A DNA stretch of 8,783 nucleotides. It comes from an uncultured Clostridia bacterium. Lineage in GTDB: Bacteria > Bacillota > Clostridia > Christensenellales > Borkfalkiaceae. Below, in pieces: positions 1-6,230 of the stretch. Below the pieces are notes generated by a model, which was not told the DNA's origin, ran no database searches, and saw only the letters and a program-made list of their open reading frames with translations. The position numbers and the translations under genes are program-made. The stretch is taken from the NCBI GenBank assembly GCA_944376035.1, contig CALWBJ010000177.1, positions 1 through 8,783 on the forward strand, written 5' to 3'. The first letter of the stretch is position 1; each line of letters opens with the position of its first letter.

Positions 1-7
1 AATTATA

Positions 8-679
8 TTGAGTTATATGGAAAGATTGGAAGAACTCGGCATAGACGGATTAAAAATATATCAGGACGATAAACTTTACTGTTTTACCTCCGACGCTATA
101 TTATTGAGCCGTTTTGCTCACGTCAAAAAGGGAGATGTCGTCGCGGATTTCTGTTCGGGAAGCGGAATAGTGGGATTGCATCTTTATGCGCTTAATCCCG
201 TTATAAAATCGGTTACGCTTTTTGAAATGCAAAAACCGCTTTACGAATTATCGGTAAAAAGTATAGCGGTAAACAATCTTTTTGATAAATTTACCGCTAT
301 AAATACTCGCATTCAGGATATCGACAAGAGTTTTAACGAGAAATTTTCCCTTATCGTCTGCAATCCTCCGTATATGGAAACCGAACGCGGAGAAAGCGAC
401 TCGGAGCGGCATATCGCCGTATGCAGACGGGAGGTAGAACTGAGTCTCAAAGAACTTATTTACGCCTTTTCCAAAGCCCTTAAATTCGGCGGCAGAGTAT
501 GTATGGTGCACCGTGCGGACAGGCTTTGTGATATAATTTGTCTTATGCGTGAAAGAAATATTGAGCCTAAGCGCCTTCAATTTGTCTGCGGCGGTAAAAA
601 AGAGCCGTATCTTGTGCTTATAGAGGGCGTGAAAGGGGGAAAAAGCGGACTAAAAGTAATGAATCAGATTTGTAACTGA
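8..679 (+). CDS. trmN6: tRNA1(Val) (adenine-37-N6)-methyltransferase-like protein (YabB/TrmN6 family), 5' end uncertain
   Basis: Class I SAM-dependent methyltransferase expected to put N6-methyl on an adenine in the tRNA anticodon loop in the cytoplasm. Visible from TTG 8: the family N-terminus with GLKIYQ and FTSDAILLSRFA (about residues 14-37), the SAM-binding loop VVADFCSGSGIVG (44-56), the catalytic NPPY of N6-adenine methyltransferases (119-122), and the family C-terminus KKEPYLVLIEGVKGGKSGL. The length of 223 aa is a little short of the usual ~245 aa. The frame is open to the left edge of the window, so the true start may be upstream; TTG 8 or ATG 17 are the starts inside the window. 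The next gene is rsmI, matching the Firmicutes yabB-yabC neighbourhood. The family is clear; the exact tRNA substrate is inferred from family members. Confidence 0.85.
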   Translation: MSYMERLEELGIDGLKIYQDDKLYCFTSDAILLSRFAHVKKGDVVADFCSGSGIVGLHLYALNPVIKSVTLFEMQKPLYELSVKSIAVNNLFDKFTAINTRIQDIDKSFNEKFSLIVCNPPYMETERGESDSERHIAVCRREVELSLKELIYAFSKALKFGGRVCMVHRADRLCDIICLMRERNIEPKRLQFVCGGKKEPYLVLIEGVKGGKSGLKVMNQICN

Positions 680-702
680 ATTTTTAACGGTCTTGTAACT
701 GA
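670..702 (+). repeat. 10-bp direct repeat TTGTAACTGA, two copies 23 bp apart
   Basis: TTGTAACTGA occurs at 670-679 and again at 693-702. The first copy contains the trmN6 stop codon and the second lies in the spacer of the putative rsmI promoter. The 23-bp period is about two helical turns, as for a protein bound on one DNA face, but a chance duplication in AT-rich DNA is also possible. Seen directly; any function is inference. Confidence 0.45.
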
Positions 703-713
703 TTTATTATACT
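684..713 (+). promoter_or_regulatory. Possible sigma-A promoter for rsmI
   Basis: TTAACG (684-689) and TATACT (708-713) are 18 bp apart and fit -35 and -10 boxes, 4/6 and 5/6 matches. Transcription would start near 720 and leave a leader of about 100 nt before the TTG start of rsmI. The leader can form two modest hairpins: GCACG/CGTGC at 720-724 with 744-748, and AGCGGG/CCCGTT at 772-777 with 783-788. The 142-nt gap after trmN6 supports a separate promoter, but read-through is equally possible. Confidence 0.4.
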
Positions 714-806
714 TAAAGCGCACGTTAAAGTAATGTTTTTATTCGTGCTCTGACAAAAATAAATTACCATAAGCGGGAAAAACCCGTTAAAATAATCCGA
801 AAGTCC

Positions 807-815
807 AAAAGGAGG
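807..815 (+). promoter_or_regulatory. Ribosome binding site that fixes the rsmI TTG start
   Basis: AAAAGGAGG ends 6 nt before TTG 822-824. This is the strongest Shine-Dalgarno in the window and supports TTG as the start codon. The protein that begins there (MLYFVATPIGNL) has the normal RsmI N-terminus, so no residues are missing. Confidence 0.85.
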
Positions 816-821
816 AAAAAA

Positions 822-1622
822 TTGCTTTATTTTGTCGCAACGCCCATAGGCAATTTGAAAGATATATCTTTAAGAGCAATAGAGGTGCTTAACTCGGTAG
901 ACGAGATAGCGTGTGAAGACACCCGTCATTCACTAACTCTTCTGAATCACTTGGGGATAAAAAAGCCGCTTTTTGCTTATCATAAATTTAACGAACGGGC
1001 TTCGGGTAAAAAAATAGTGGAAAAACTGAAAGAAGGCAAGAACATTGCGGTAATATCCGACGCGGGAACTCCGCTAATATCCGACCCCGGTAATATTTTA
1101 ACTTCAATGCTCAAAGAAAACGGTCTTGAATACACGGTTATTCCGGGCGCGTGCGCGCTTATTAACGCCCTTGTTTTATCAGGACTGGATTCATCTGAAT
1201 TCACTTTTTTGGGATTTTTGCCCGATAAAGCAGGGGAAAGAAAAAGTTTTTTGGAAAAATACAAATCACTCGATACTACCTTAATCTTTTATTCGGCTCC
1301 TCACGACGTAAAAAAGGACATTGCAAGCATTTACGAGGTCTTCGGAGACAGAAAAGCCGTCGCAGTAAAGGAGATAACCAAACTGCACGAATGTGCGGAA
1401 GAATTTAATCTTAAAGACGGAATTTCGGGCGAGCCGAGGGGCGAATACGTTCTGCTTGTGGAAAAATGCCAAAAAGAAAACCGTTTTCTCGACATGACCG
1501 AGGAAGAGCACGTAAAGGCATATATTGAATCGGGCATGGATAAGAAAGAGGCTGTAAAGGCAGTAGCAAAAGAAAGAAAAGTAAGTAAATCGTCTCTTTA
1601 TAAATATACGATTGAAAAATGA
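822..1622 (+). CDS. rsmI: 16S rRNA (cytidine-1402-2'-O)-methyltransferase RsmI
   Basis: Transfers a methyl group from SAM to the 2'-OH of C1402 in the decoding centre of 16S rRNA, acting on the 30S subunit. The 266-aa protein has the tetrapyrrole-methylase fold signatures in order: VATPIGNLKDIS (5-16), ACEDTRH (30-36), SDAGTPLISDPG (79-90), and VIPGACALINALVLSGL (about 108-124), followed by a GFLP segment. A short helical C-terminal domain (EAVKAVAKERKVSKSSLYKY) matches the RsmI C-terminal HTH-like region. The length is slightly under that of E. coli (286 aa) and B. subtilis (about 292 aa), with no motif lost. The start is TTG, fixed by AGGAGG. It follows trmN6 and precedes the PF06541 gene by 26 nt, so it is probably co-transcribed with the latter. 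Identification is secure. Confidence 0.96.
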   Translation: MLYFVATPIGNLKDISLRAIEVLNSVDEIACEDTRHSLTLLNHLGIKKPLFAYHKFNERASGKKIVEKLKEGKNIAVISDAGTPLISDPGNILTSMLKENGLEYTVIPGACALINALVLSGLDSSEFTFLGFLPDKAGERKSFLEKYKSLDTTLIFYSAPHDVKKDIASIYEVFGDRKAVAVKEITKLHECAEEFNLKDGISGEPRGEYVLLVEKCQKENRFLDMTEEEHVKAYIESGMDKKEAVKAVAKERKVSKSSLYKYTIEK

Positions 1623-1648
1623 ATAATTGAGGAAAATAAAAAATATCT

Positions 1649-2434
1649 ATGTTGAAACCTATTATAGGCTACATCACTTTATATCACATGATGGCGTATT
1701 TTTTCATATACGCATTTCTCGGTTGGATTGTCGAGGTAATATATGCCACATTGAAAACCGGTAAATTCACTAACCGCGGTTTTCTGAACGGTCCCGTATG
1801 TCCTATTTACGGCGCGGGCATGGCTTTGTGCGTGCTTTTACTTAATCCCGTTGCAGACTATTGGTGGCTGCTTTTTATTGCGGGCGGACTTATGGCGTCG
1901 GTCTTAGAATTTCTGACAGGATTCGTACTTGAAAAAATCTTTCACGCCAAATGGTGGGATTATTCCAAAGAACCTTTCAATATCAAAGGCTATATCTGCC
2001 TTAAATTTTCCTTACTCTGGGGACTAGGGATATTGCTCATTTTTAATACCCTAGTGCCGCTTACCGACAGTATTATAAATTTCATACCCTATTATTGGTG
2101 GGGCGCTGTCATTCCTGCGGTTTTATGGGCGGTAATAATTGCTGATTTTATCGCTTCGGTTATACAGATAAAACGGCTGAAAGAAAATATTAAAGAAGCG
2201 GGAAAAGTATCCGCGCTTTTAAAGTCGCAGTCGGACTTTATAGGGGAAAATATTTCGGATTTTACGCTCAGCGTGAAAGAAAAAGTAATTATGCTAAAAA
2301 ACAAAATAGCGCGTTCTAGGCTGTTAAAGGCTTTCCCGAAACTTAAAGAAAAGCCCGAAGAAATTCTTAGCGAGCACGAAAAGGCTAAAAAGATTGTTGA
2401 AGAGGAAAACAGTAAAAATAATTCAAGTAAATAA
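1649..2434 (+). CDS. PF06541-type membrane protein (putative ABC transporter permease, 'CmpB' family), function unknown
   Basis: Integral membrane protein of 261 aa. The family signature is plain: FLGWIVEVIY (23-32), NRGFLNGPVCPIYGAG (42-57), LEFLTGFVLEKIF (86-98), WWDYS (102-106), FNIKGYICL (110-118). About five membrane segments are visible near residues 14-35, 48-65, 72-95, 116-137 and 151-174. They are followed by a charged, probably cytoplasmic, helical tail (175-261). Family databases call it a putative ABC-transporter type IV permease, but no ATPase lies nearby and the role is not established. The start is uncertain: GAGG (1629-1632) is 16 nt from ATG 1649, rather far, and ATG 1685 or 1688 would still keep the first conserved membrane segment. 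It lies 26 nt after rsmI and is probably in the same transcript. Confidence 0.8.
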   Translation: MLKPIIGYITLYHMMAYFFIYAFLGWIVEVIYATLKTGKFTNRGFLNGPVCPIYGAGMALCVLLLNPVADYWWLLFIAGGLMASVLEFLTGFVLEKIFHAKWWDYSKEPFNIKGYICLKFSLLWGLGILLIFNTLVPLTDSIINFIPYYWWGAVIPAVLWAVIIADFIASVIQIKRLKENIKEAGKVSALLKSQSDFIGENISDFTLSVKEKVIMLKNKIARSRLLKAFPKLKEKPEEILSEHEKAKKIVEEENSKNNSSK

Positions 2435-2732
2435 ATTTGTATTTAAGTTTATATTTTTATAATATATTACATTAAAAATATTAAAAGATTATTAAATGAA
2501 AAAATCCTTTCTTACTGAGTATAAAATAAGATACCAAGAAAGGATTTTTTAATTAGAAATCTAATTGAAAAACATCGAATTAAATGAAAATATTATTTTT
2601 AATTTCAGGCTTAAAAGTTAAGTATTTCGGATTTTATTGACAATCTATAAAACATAAAAGCATAAAAATTATTTATAAATATAGTTTTTTAATTGTTTTA
2701 TAAATATTTTCTCTTAAAGGTACTGTAAAAGT
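2435..2732. other. AT-rich gap between convergent genes
   Basis: These 298 nt separate the ends of the PF06541 gene and the dUTPase gene. They hold the bidirectional terminator at 2499-2550 and a small AT-only inverted repeat (AATTAG/CTAATT, 2551-2566). The rest is very AT-rich with repeated TTTATAAATAT-like words. I see no credible open frame, RNA gene or promoter in it. Confidence 0.7.
2499..2550. terminator. Bidirectional intrinsic terminator
   Basis: AAAAAATCCTTTCTT (2499-2513) and AAGAAAGGATTTTTT (2536-2550) are perfect 15-bp inverted arms. A 22-nt loop lies between them and can itself pair GTAT (2519-2522) with ATAC (2531-2534). The A and T runs make a U-tract on both strands, so the hairpin can end the PF06541 transcript from the left and the dUTPase transcript from the right. 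Confidence 0.9.
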
Positions 2733-3209
2733 TTACTTTTTGTCAGTACTGCCGAATCCGCCCGTGCGTTCCCCGCTGCAATTATCGTCCACGGTAATTC
2801 CGTATTCGCAGAAAATCCCTTGCGCGAACGCGCTTCCCGAAGTAAGAGAAATCGGGAGATTGCCGCAGTTTGTCATTTTAATGAATATATGACCTTCGTT
2901 TTCGGCATAGAAATAATCGCTGTCTATTATTCCTACCGTATTGTCCATGGTAAGACGGTATTTAAATCCCAGACTGCTTCTGGGATATAGTTTCAAAACC
3001 CAGCCTTCGTCCATTTTAACGCGTATGCCCGTGGCTATTTTTACAGTCTGACCGGGAGCGAGGGAAAGGTCGGAGTTAAGAAAAAAATCGTATCCGGCAC
3101 TGCCCCGTGTGGCTCTTTGAGGCAACCGAATATTCAGATATTGTTCCCCATTGCCCGCTTTTAGAAACTCTTTTTCGCTTACTTTAAAAAACTGCGCTAT
3201 TTTTTTCAT
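2733..3209 (-). CDS. dut: dUTP diphosphatase (trimeric dUTPase family)
   Basis: Hydrolyses dUTP to dUMP and pyrophosphate in the cytoplasm, keeping uracil out of DNA and feeding dTMP synthesis. The 158-aa protein carries the five trimeric dUTPase motifs in order: GSAGYDF (37-42) for motif 1, YPRSSLGFK (75-83) for motif 2, NTVGIIDSDYF (90-100) with the catalytic Asp and the uracil-stacking Tyr for motif 3, GSAFAQGIF (125-133) for motif 4, and the flexible C-terminal arm ERTGGFGSTDK (147-157) for motif 5. The Arg often seen in motif 4 (GxRxAQ) is Ala127 here. ATG 3209 is preceded by GGAAGG and lies 1 nt after the TAA of the upstream flavoprotein gene, which implies translational coupling. Downstream transcription probably ends at the bidirectional hairpin. 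Confidence 0.93.
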   Translation of the reverse strand: MKKIAQFFKVSEKEFLKAGNGEQYLNIRLPQRATRGSAGYDFFLNSDLSLAPGQTVKIATGIRVKMDEGWVLKLYPRSSLGFKYRLTMDNTVGIIDSDYFYAENEGHIFIKMTNCGNLPISLTSGSAFAQGIFCEYGITVDDNCSGERTGGFGSTDKK

Positions 3210-3210
3210 T

Positions 3211-3747
3211 TTAGACCTTCCGCCCTTCGTTATAGGCCTTTTCGAGCGCGGGGTGATTTTTTATTTCGCCCGCGTGCCACACTCCGCCCGCAGTTATTAC
3301 GGCGCGTTCGTTTGCTCCGTCTAAGCAGTCGAGCGTAAATCCGCGAATAGCGGTTAAGGTTTTGTCAAAGGCGTTCTTGCCTGTGTCTGCGGCGGTAAGT
3401 ATATAGTAAAAATCTTTATCGCAAATTTCCGAATAACGCGCCGTGCAACGGTCTATAAGCGTTTTCAGTTGAGCGCACATGGAATAAAAGTATACGGGAG
3501 TTGCGAGGACTATTACGTCCGCCTCGATCAATTTTCCGATTATTTCATTCGCGTCGTCCTTCTGAACGCAGGGGGCAGAGTTTGTACTGCAATAATCGCA
3601 GCCTCTGCAATAGTTTATCTTTTTATCCGCAAGGCGGATTTTTTCCACTTGATTTCCGCTGTCCGCCGCGCCGCGGGCAAAACTGTCGGCAAGCGCGTCC
3701 GAATTACCTTTTCTCGGGCTTGATGATATAATAAGTATTTTTTTCAT
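3211..3747 (-). CDS. Flavodoxin-fold NAD(P)H-dependent FMN protein with iron-sulfur-flavoprotein-like cysteine cluster
   Basis: Probable cytoplasmic redox protein of the NADPH-dependent FMN reductase / iron-sulfur flavoprotein group. The N-terminal beta strand and FMN phosphate loop are KKILIISSSPRKGNS (2-16). A compact cysteine motif C47-X2-C50-X2-C53-X6-C60 follows, within the CX2CX2CX4-7C spacing known to hold a [4Fe-4S] cluster in archaeal Isf proteins. The second FMN contact is VLATPVYFYSM, with LKTLIDR after it. At 178 aa it is near normal length. ATG 3747 has AAGGAG 6 nt upstream. The nitroreductase gene lies 99 nt upstream and dut starts 1 nt downstream, so all three may share a transcript. 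The electron partner is unknown. Many bacterial relatives carry similar cysteines without a proven cluster, so the cluster is an inference. Confidence 0.8.
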   Translation of the reverse strand: MKKILIISSSPRKGNSDALADSFARGAADSGNQVEKIRLADKKINYCRGCDYCSTNSAPCVQKDDANEIIGKLIEADVIVLATPVYFYSMCAQLKTLIDRCTARYSEICDKDFYYILTAADTGKNAFDKTLTAIRGFTLDCLDGANERAVITAGGVWHAGEIKNHPALEKAYNEGRKV

Positions 3748-3846
3748 GTTTTTCTCCTTAATTTCTTTAAATTATGCACATGCCGCCGATTACTGCCGAA
3801 ACGCGAGTGAGCGTCGGTTTAGCCGCGGCTTTATATGTTTTTTAGA

Positions 3847-4512
3847 TTATAATCCGAACAGCCCTTTTTTGTCGGCACCCGTTTCAAAATGGTATTTAAT
3901 AATACCCAGATCCATTTTGCTGTAAGGTCCGAGTTTGGCTTTCAGAATGACTTTATCGTTTTTAAAGTCGAGCAGATATTTTTGCTGATTGATAGCGGTA
4001 GGAGCGAGTATTGCGGCATCTGCGCCTGCCTTGAACCAGTCGGGGGCGGAGTTATAACACGGGCAAAGGGTGAGCATGTCCTTTGACTTATGCGGCACGC
4101 CCTGGGTCTCGCCGAACCCTAAGGAAATTACACACGCGAGTTTTTCACCCTCGTTCACTTGCGCGGGACATTTGGCTTTGTTGTAAGTAAGCGCTACCCA
4201 ACAGGTATTTAATCCAAGCATCTGTGCTTTCAAAACCAGCCTTTCGCCGTAGTAGCCTACAAGTTCGTCAAGGTTTTTATCTTTTTTACCGACAAGCGCA
4301 AAATAATTTTTAACCCCGTCGAAACGCCCGTATTTTGCCATCATGCCCGAAAACCCGAGCGGTTCTTCGGTGAAAAGTTGAATGTTGAGTCCGCTTTCAG
4401 CGTTACACTCTTCAACTTCTTTTTTAAGTATTTCAACCGCTTCCGAGGGGATAGAGTCGCTTTTATATTGTCTTACAGAATGTCTTAAAAGTATCGCTTC
4501 TTTTTCAGTCAT
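3847..4512 (-). CDS. Nitroreductase-family flavoprotein (TM1586-like)
   Basis: Probable FMN-dependent NAD(P)H oxidoreductase; the natural substrate is unknown. The 221-aa protein opens with the FMN-binding RHSVRQY (10-16). It has the nitroreductase helix and strand YGERLVLKAQMLGLNTCWV (88-106) and LACVISLGFGE (125-135). Its second half carries LAPTAINQQ (169-177), a layout that fits the internally duplicated TM1586 (PF14512) subgroup. The start is set at ATG 4512 because AAGGAG (4522-4527) lies 9 nt upstream; a longer frame from TTG 4533 would place that site inside the coding region. A TATAAT on the minus strand (4533-4538) is too close to the ribosome site to be an easy promoter, and the other AT-rich choices upstream are weak. 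It is the first gene of a likely three-gene minus-strand set. Confidence 0.82.
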   Translation of the reverse strand: MTEKEAILLRHSVRQYKSDSIPSEAVEILKKEVEECNAESGLNIQLFTEEPLGFSGMMAKYGRFDGVKNYFALVGKKDKNLDELVGYYGERLVLKAQMLGLNTCWVALTYNKAKCPAQVNEGEKLACVISLGFGETQGVPHKSKDMLTLCPCYNSAPDWFKAGADAAILAPTAINQQKYLLDFKNDKVILKAKLGPYSKMDLGIIKYHFETGADKKGLFGL

Positions 4513-4521
4513 GGTTTTTTG

Positions 4522-4527
4522 CTCCTT
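4522..4527 (-). promoter_or_regulatory. Ribosome binding site that decides the nitroreductase start
   Basis: On the minus strand AAGGAG lies 9 nt before ATG 4512. The in-frame TTG at 4533 would make this site coding, so the shorter start is preferred. Confidence 0.8.
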
Positions 4528-4589
4528 TATCAATTATATTTTAATTTATATTAACAAAATTTTTTTAAGTTTTTAAAAATCAAAAAGTG

Positions 4590-4621
4590 AAAAAAATAAG
4601 GCTGTATATATTATACAACCC
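4590..4621 (-). terminator. Intrinsic terminator of the ArsB-like permease gene
   Basis: On the minus strand a 9-bp stem GGTTGTATA/TATACAGCC (with one G-U pair) and a 3-nt loop (4609-4611) is followed by TTATTTTTTT. It starts 32 nt after the permease stop codon and precedes the nitroreductase gene, separating the two transcripts. Confidence 0.82.
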
Positions 4622-4652
4622 TTTATAAAATTTTTCAAGATATTTTTTTATT

Positions 4653-5954
4653 TTACAGCATAACAAGAAGTGCGCAAGACGACGCCGCTAAGGCGGGGAG
4701 AGCCGCGCAGAGTCCGTAAAATACAAAGGCGGAAAATCTCATTCTCACTCCGTAGCGAGAGAGTATTTTACTCCACATAATTCCCGCAAGTGCGCCTACG
4801 GGGGTTATAAACGCGCCTATATTTGAACCGATGACGCTTCCGTAAAGAGCGAATATATTTCCCGAGCATATGCTTTCAAAGAATACGCTCATGGGAATGT
4901 TGTTTAAAAGGTTAGCCGCCGCCGCCGAAAGGAAAGAAAAAGTCACTCCGTCCGTTTTATTTCCGGTAAGCAAGGCGTTCCCGACCGTCTGAGTAAATCC
5001 GCATTGAGTCAGGGCGGAGACTATAACGAACATGGAAAGCACAAAAGGTATGAGTTCGTAAGGCGCTTTTTTCAGTGAGTAAGCGGCGCGGTGAAGTGAT
5101 TTATCTTTTACGAGCCCGTAAACTATGCTTATAAGTAAGAGACTTGCCGCGAGTATCAGACAGATAAGATACATTTCAATGTTGATAAAATCGCTGACCG
5201 CAAGAAGTATAATGCATAAAGAAAGGTGAATGAGCGCGGTAATAAGCATGAACTTATCGATTTTAATTGAAGCATGCCCTTCGTGTCCGTCGCGCGAAAG
5301 GGGACGGGTAAGATTTTTTCTGAAAAGCAATAAGAGTGCCGCAAGACCTGCAAGCCCGCCCGCGAGCGCGGGAAACCACATCACCGAAAAATATTCGGTA
5401 AAACCTATTCCCGCGGCGGTGGCTAAATAGATATTTGTAGGATTGCCTACTATAAGAGTCATGCTCCACGTGTTTGCGGCTACGAATTCGCCGAAAAGAT
5501 AGGGAACAGCCGAAATCCTCGCACGCTTGGCAAAAATACATATGGGCGGCGTAAAAGTAAGTATTATTATATCGTTTGAAGTGAAAATCGTAAGAATTGA
5601 TACCGCAATATAAAGAACAATAAAGAGTTTTAAGCGGCTTTTGCCTGACTTTAAGAATATCCTGTCGGCTATGTAATCGAAAAAGCCCGCGTCGCCGAGG
5701 AAAATTGATAAAAGCGTCATGGAAATAAACAGAATGAGAATTTTAATTGGATTGACCGCGCTGTCCGCGGTGATTTTATCCCACGCGTCGGAAACGGAAA
5801 GACAACCCGTAATAAGTATAAGTGCTGCACCGGCAAATGTTATCAGCCAGTAAAGCCCGATTTTACTCTTTCCGCATTTAATATATGGTTTTTTTAGCAC
5901 GGAAACAATCATGCCGATGACTGTTACCGCCGCAATCGAAACTGTTAAAATCAT
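4653..5954 (-). CDS. ArsB/NhaD-like membrane permease (ion transporter superfamily), substrate unassigned
   Basis: Polytopic inner-membrane transporter of 433 aa, with about 10-12 hydrophobic segments spread over the whole chain. It shows the two-fold repeat of the ion transporter superfamily (ArsB, NhaD, CitMHS). The first half contains FTSNDIIILTFTPPI (124-138) and the substrate-site-like GNPTNIYLA (170-178). The second half contains LLNNIPMSVFF (349-359) and IGAFITPVGALAG (379-391). These match the ND..LTP, N.TN, NN.P and LTPIG positions of ArsB-type permeases, so arsenite, sodium or an organic anion are all possible substrates. No arsR, arsA, arsC or other partner is near. ATG 5954 has GGAAG about 8 nt upstream. 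The gene has its own extended -10 promoter and a terminator, so it is a single-gene unit. Confidence 0.78.
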   Translation of the reverse strand: MILTVSIAAVTVIGMIVSVLKKPYIKCGKSKIGLYWLITFAGAALILITGCLSVSDAWDKITADSAVNPIKILILFISMTLLSIFLGDAGFFDYIADRIFLKSGKSRLKLFIVLYIAVSILTIFTSNDIIILTFTPPICIFAKRARISAVPYLFGEFVAANTWSMTLIVGNPTNIYLATAAGIGFTEYFSVMWFPALAGGLAGLAALLLLFRKNLTRPLSRDGHEGHASIKIDKFMLITALIHLSLCIILLAVSDFINIEMYLICLILAASLLLISIVYGLVKDKSLHRAAYSLKKAPYELIPFVLSMFVIVSALTQCGFTQTVGNALLTGNKTDGVTFSFLSAAAANLLNNIPMSVFFESICSGNIFALYGSVIGSNIGAFITPVGALAGIMWSKILSRYGVRMRFSAFVFYGLCAALPALAASSCALLVML

Positions 5955-5983
5955 AAAATTACTTCCTTAACGCAACGACACAG

Positions 5984-6012
5984 ATTATAGCACTTAATAC
6001 TCGGAAAGTAAA
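5984..6012 (-). promoter_or_regulatory. Extended -10 sigma-A promoter of the ArsB-like permease
   Basis: On the minus strand TTTACT (6007-6012) and TATAAT (5984-5989) are 17 bp apart. TGC just before the -10 gives the extended form TGCTATAAT. The start would be near 5977, about 23 nt before the start codon. A TTTAAT-TT-ATTAAA inverted repeat (6026-6039) lies just upstream of the -35 box. Confidence 0.82.
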
Positions 6013-6151
6013 ATAAATAACGGCGTTTAATTTATTAAATAGCGGATTCAGGCTAAGTATTGCGTTTTTAAATGAAATTTGCCGAGCGATAACGCTTTCA
6101 ACAAAACTCGTTAACTCTTTGACGGCGCTTATAACTATTTCGGCAAAGGTT

Positions 6152-6189
6152 AAAAAACTGCGCGCTCGTGAATATTCACGAGCGCGCAG
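6152..6189 (-). terminator. Intrinsic terminator of rhaA (32-nt perfect palindrome)
   Basis: Positions 6158-6189 are a perfect palindrome, with arms beginning CTGCGCGCTCGTGA and centre AATATT. On the minus strand it is followed by six T (6157-6152). It lies 41 nt after the rhaA stop codon, the expected place for a rho-independent terminator. Confidence 0.93.
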
Positions 6190-6230
6190 GAAAAGTATCT
6201 TTATTCTGAAAATTTTTATTATTTATCTTT

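Noticed and set aside
772..788. AGCGGG/CCCGTT hairpin as a terminator between trmN6 and rsmI
   Set aside because: The stem is only 6 bp and is followed by AAAATAATCC, not a T run.
2567..2732. Repeated TTTATAAATAT-like words as a possible repeat array or origin
   Set aside because: They are few, irregular and made only of A and T. They are explained by base composition, with no DnaA-box series or regular spacing.
4513..4533. TTG 4533 as the start of the nitroreductase gene
   Set aside because: The extra seven codons include the AAGGAG that serves ATG 4512.
4653..5954. Arsenic-resistance operon
   Set aside because: Only the permease resembles ArsB. No arsR, arsC, arsA or ArsR-type operator was found in the window, so an arsenic role is not claimed.
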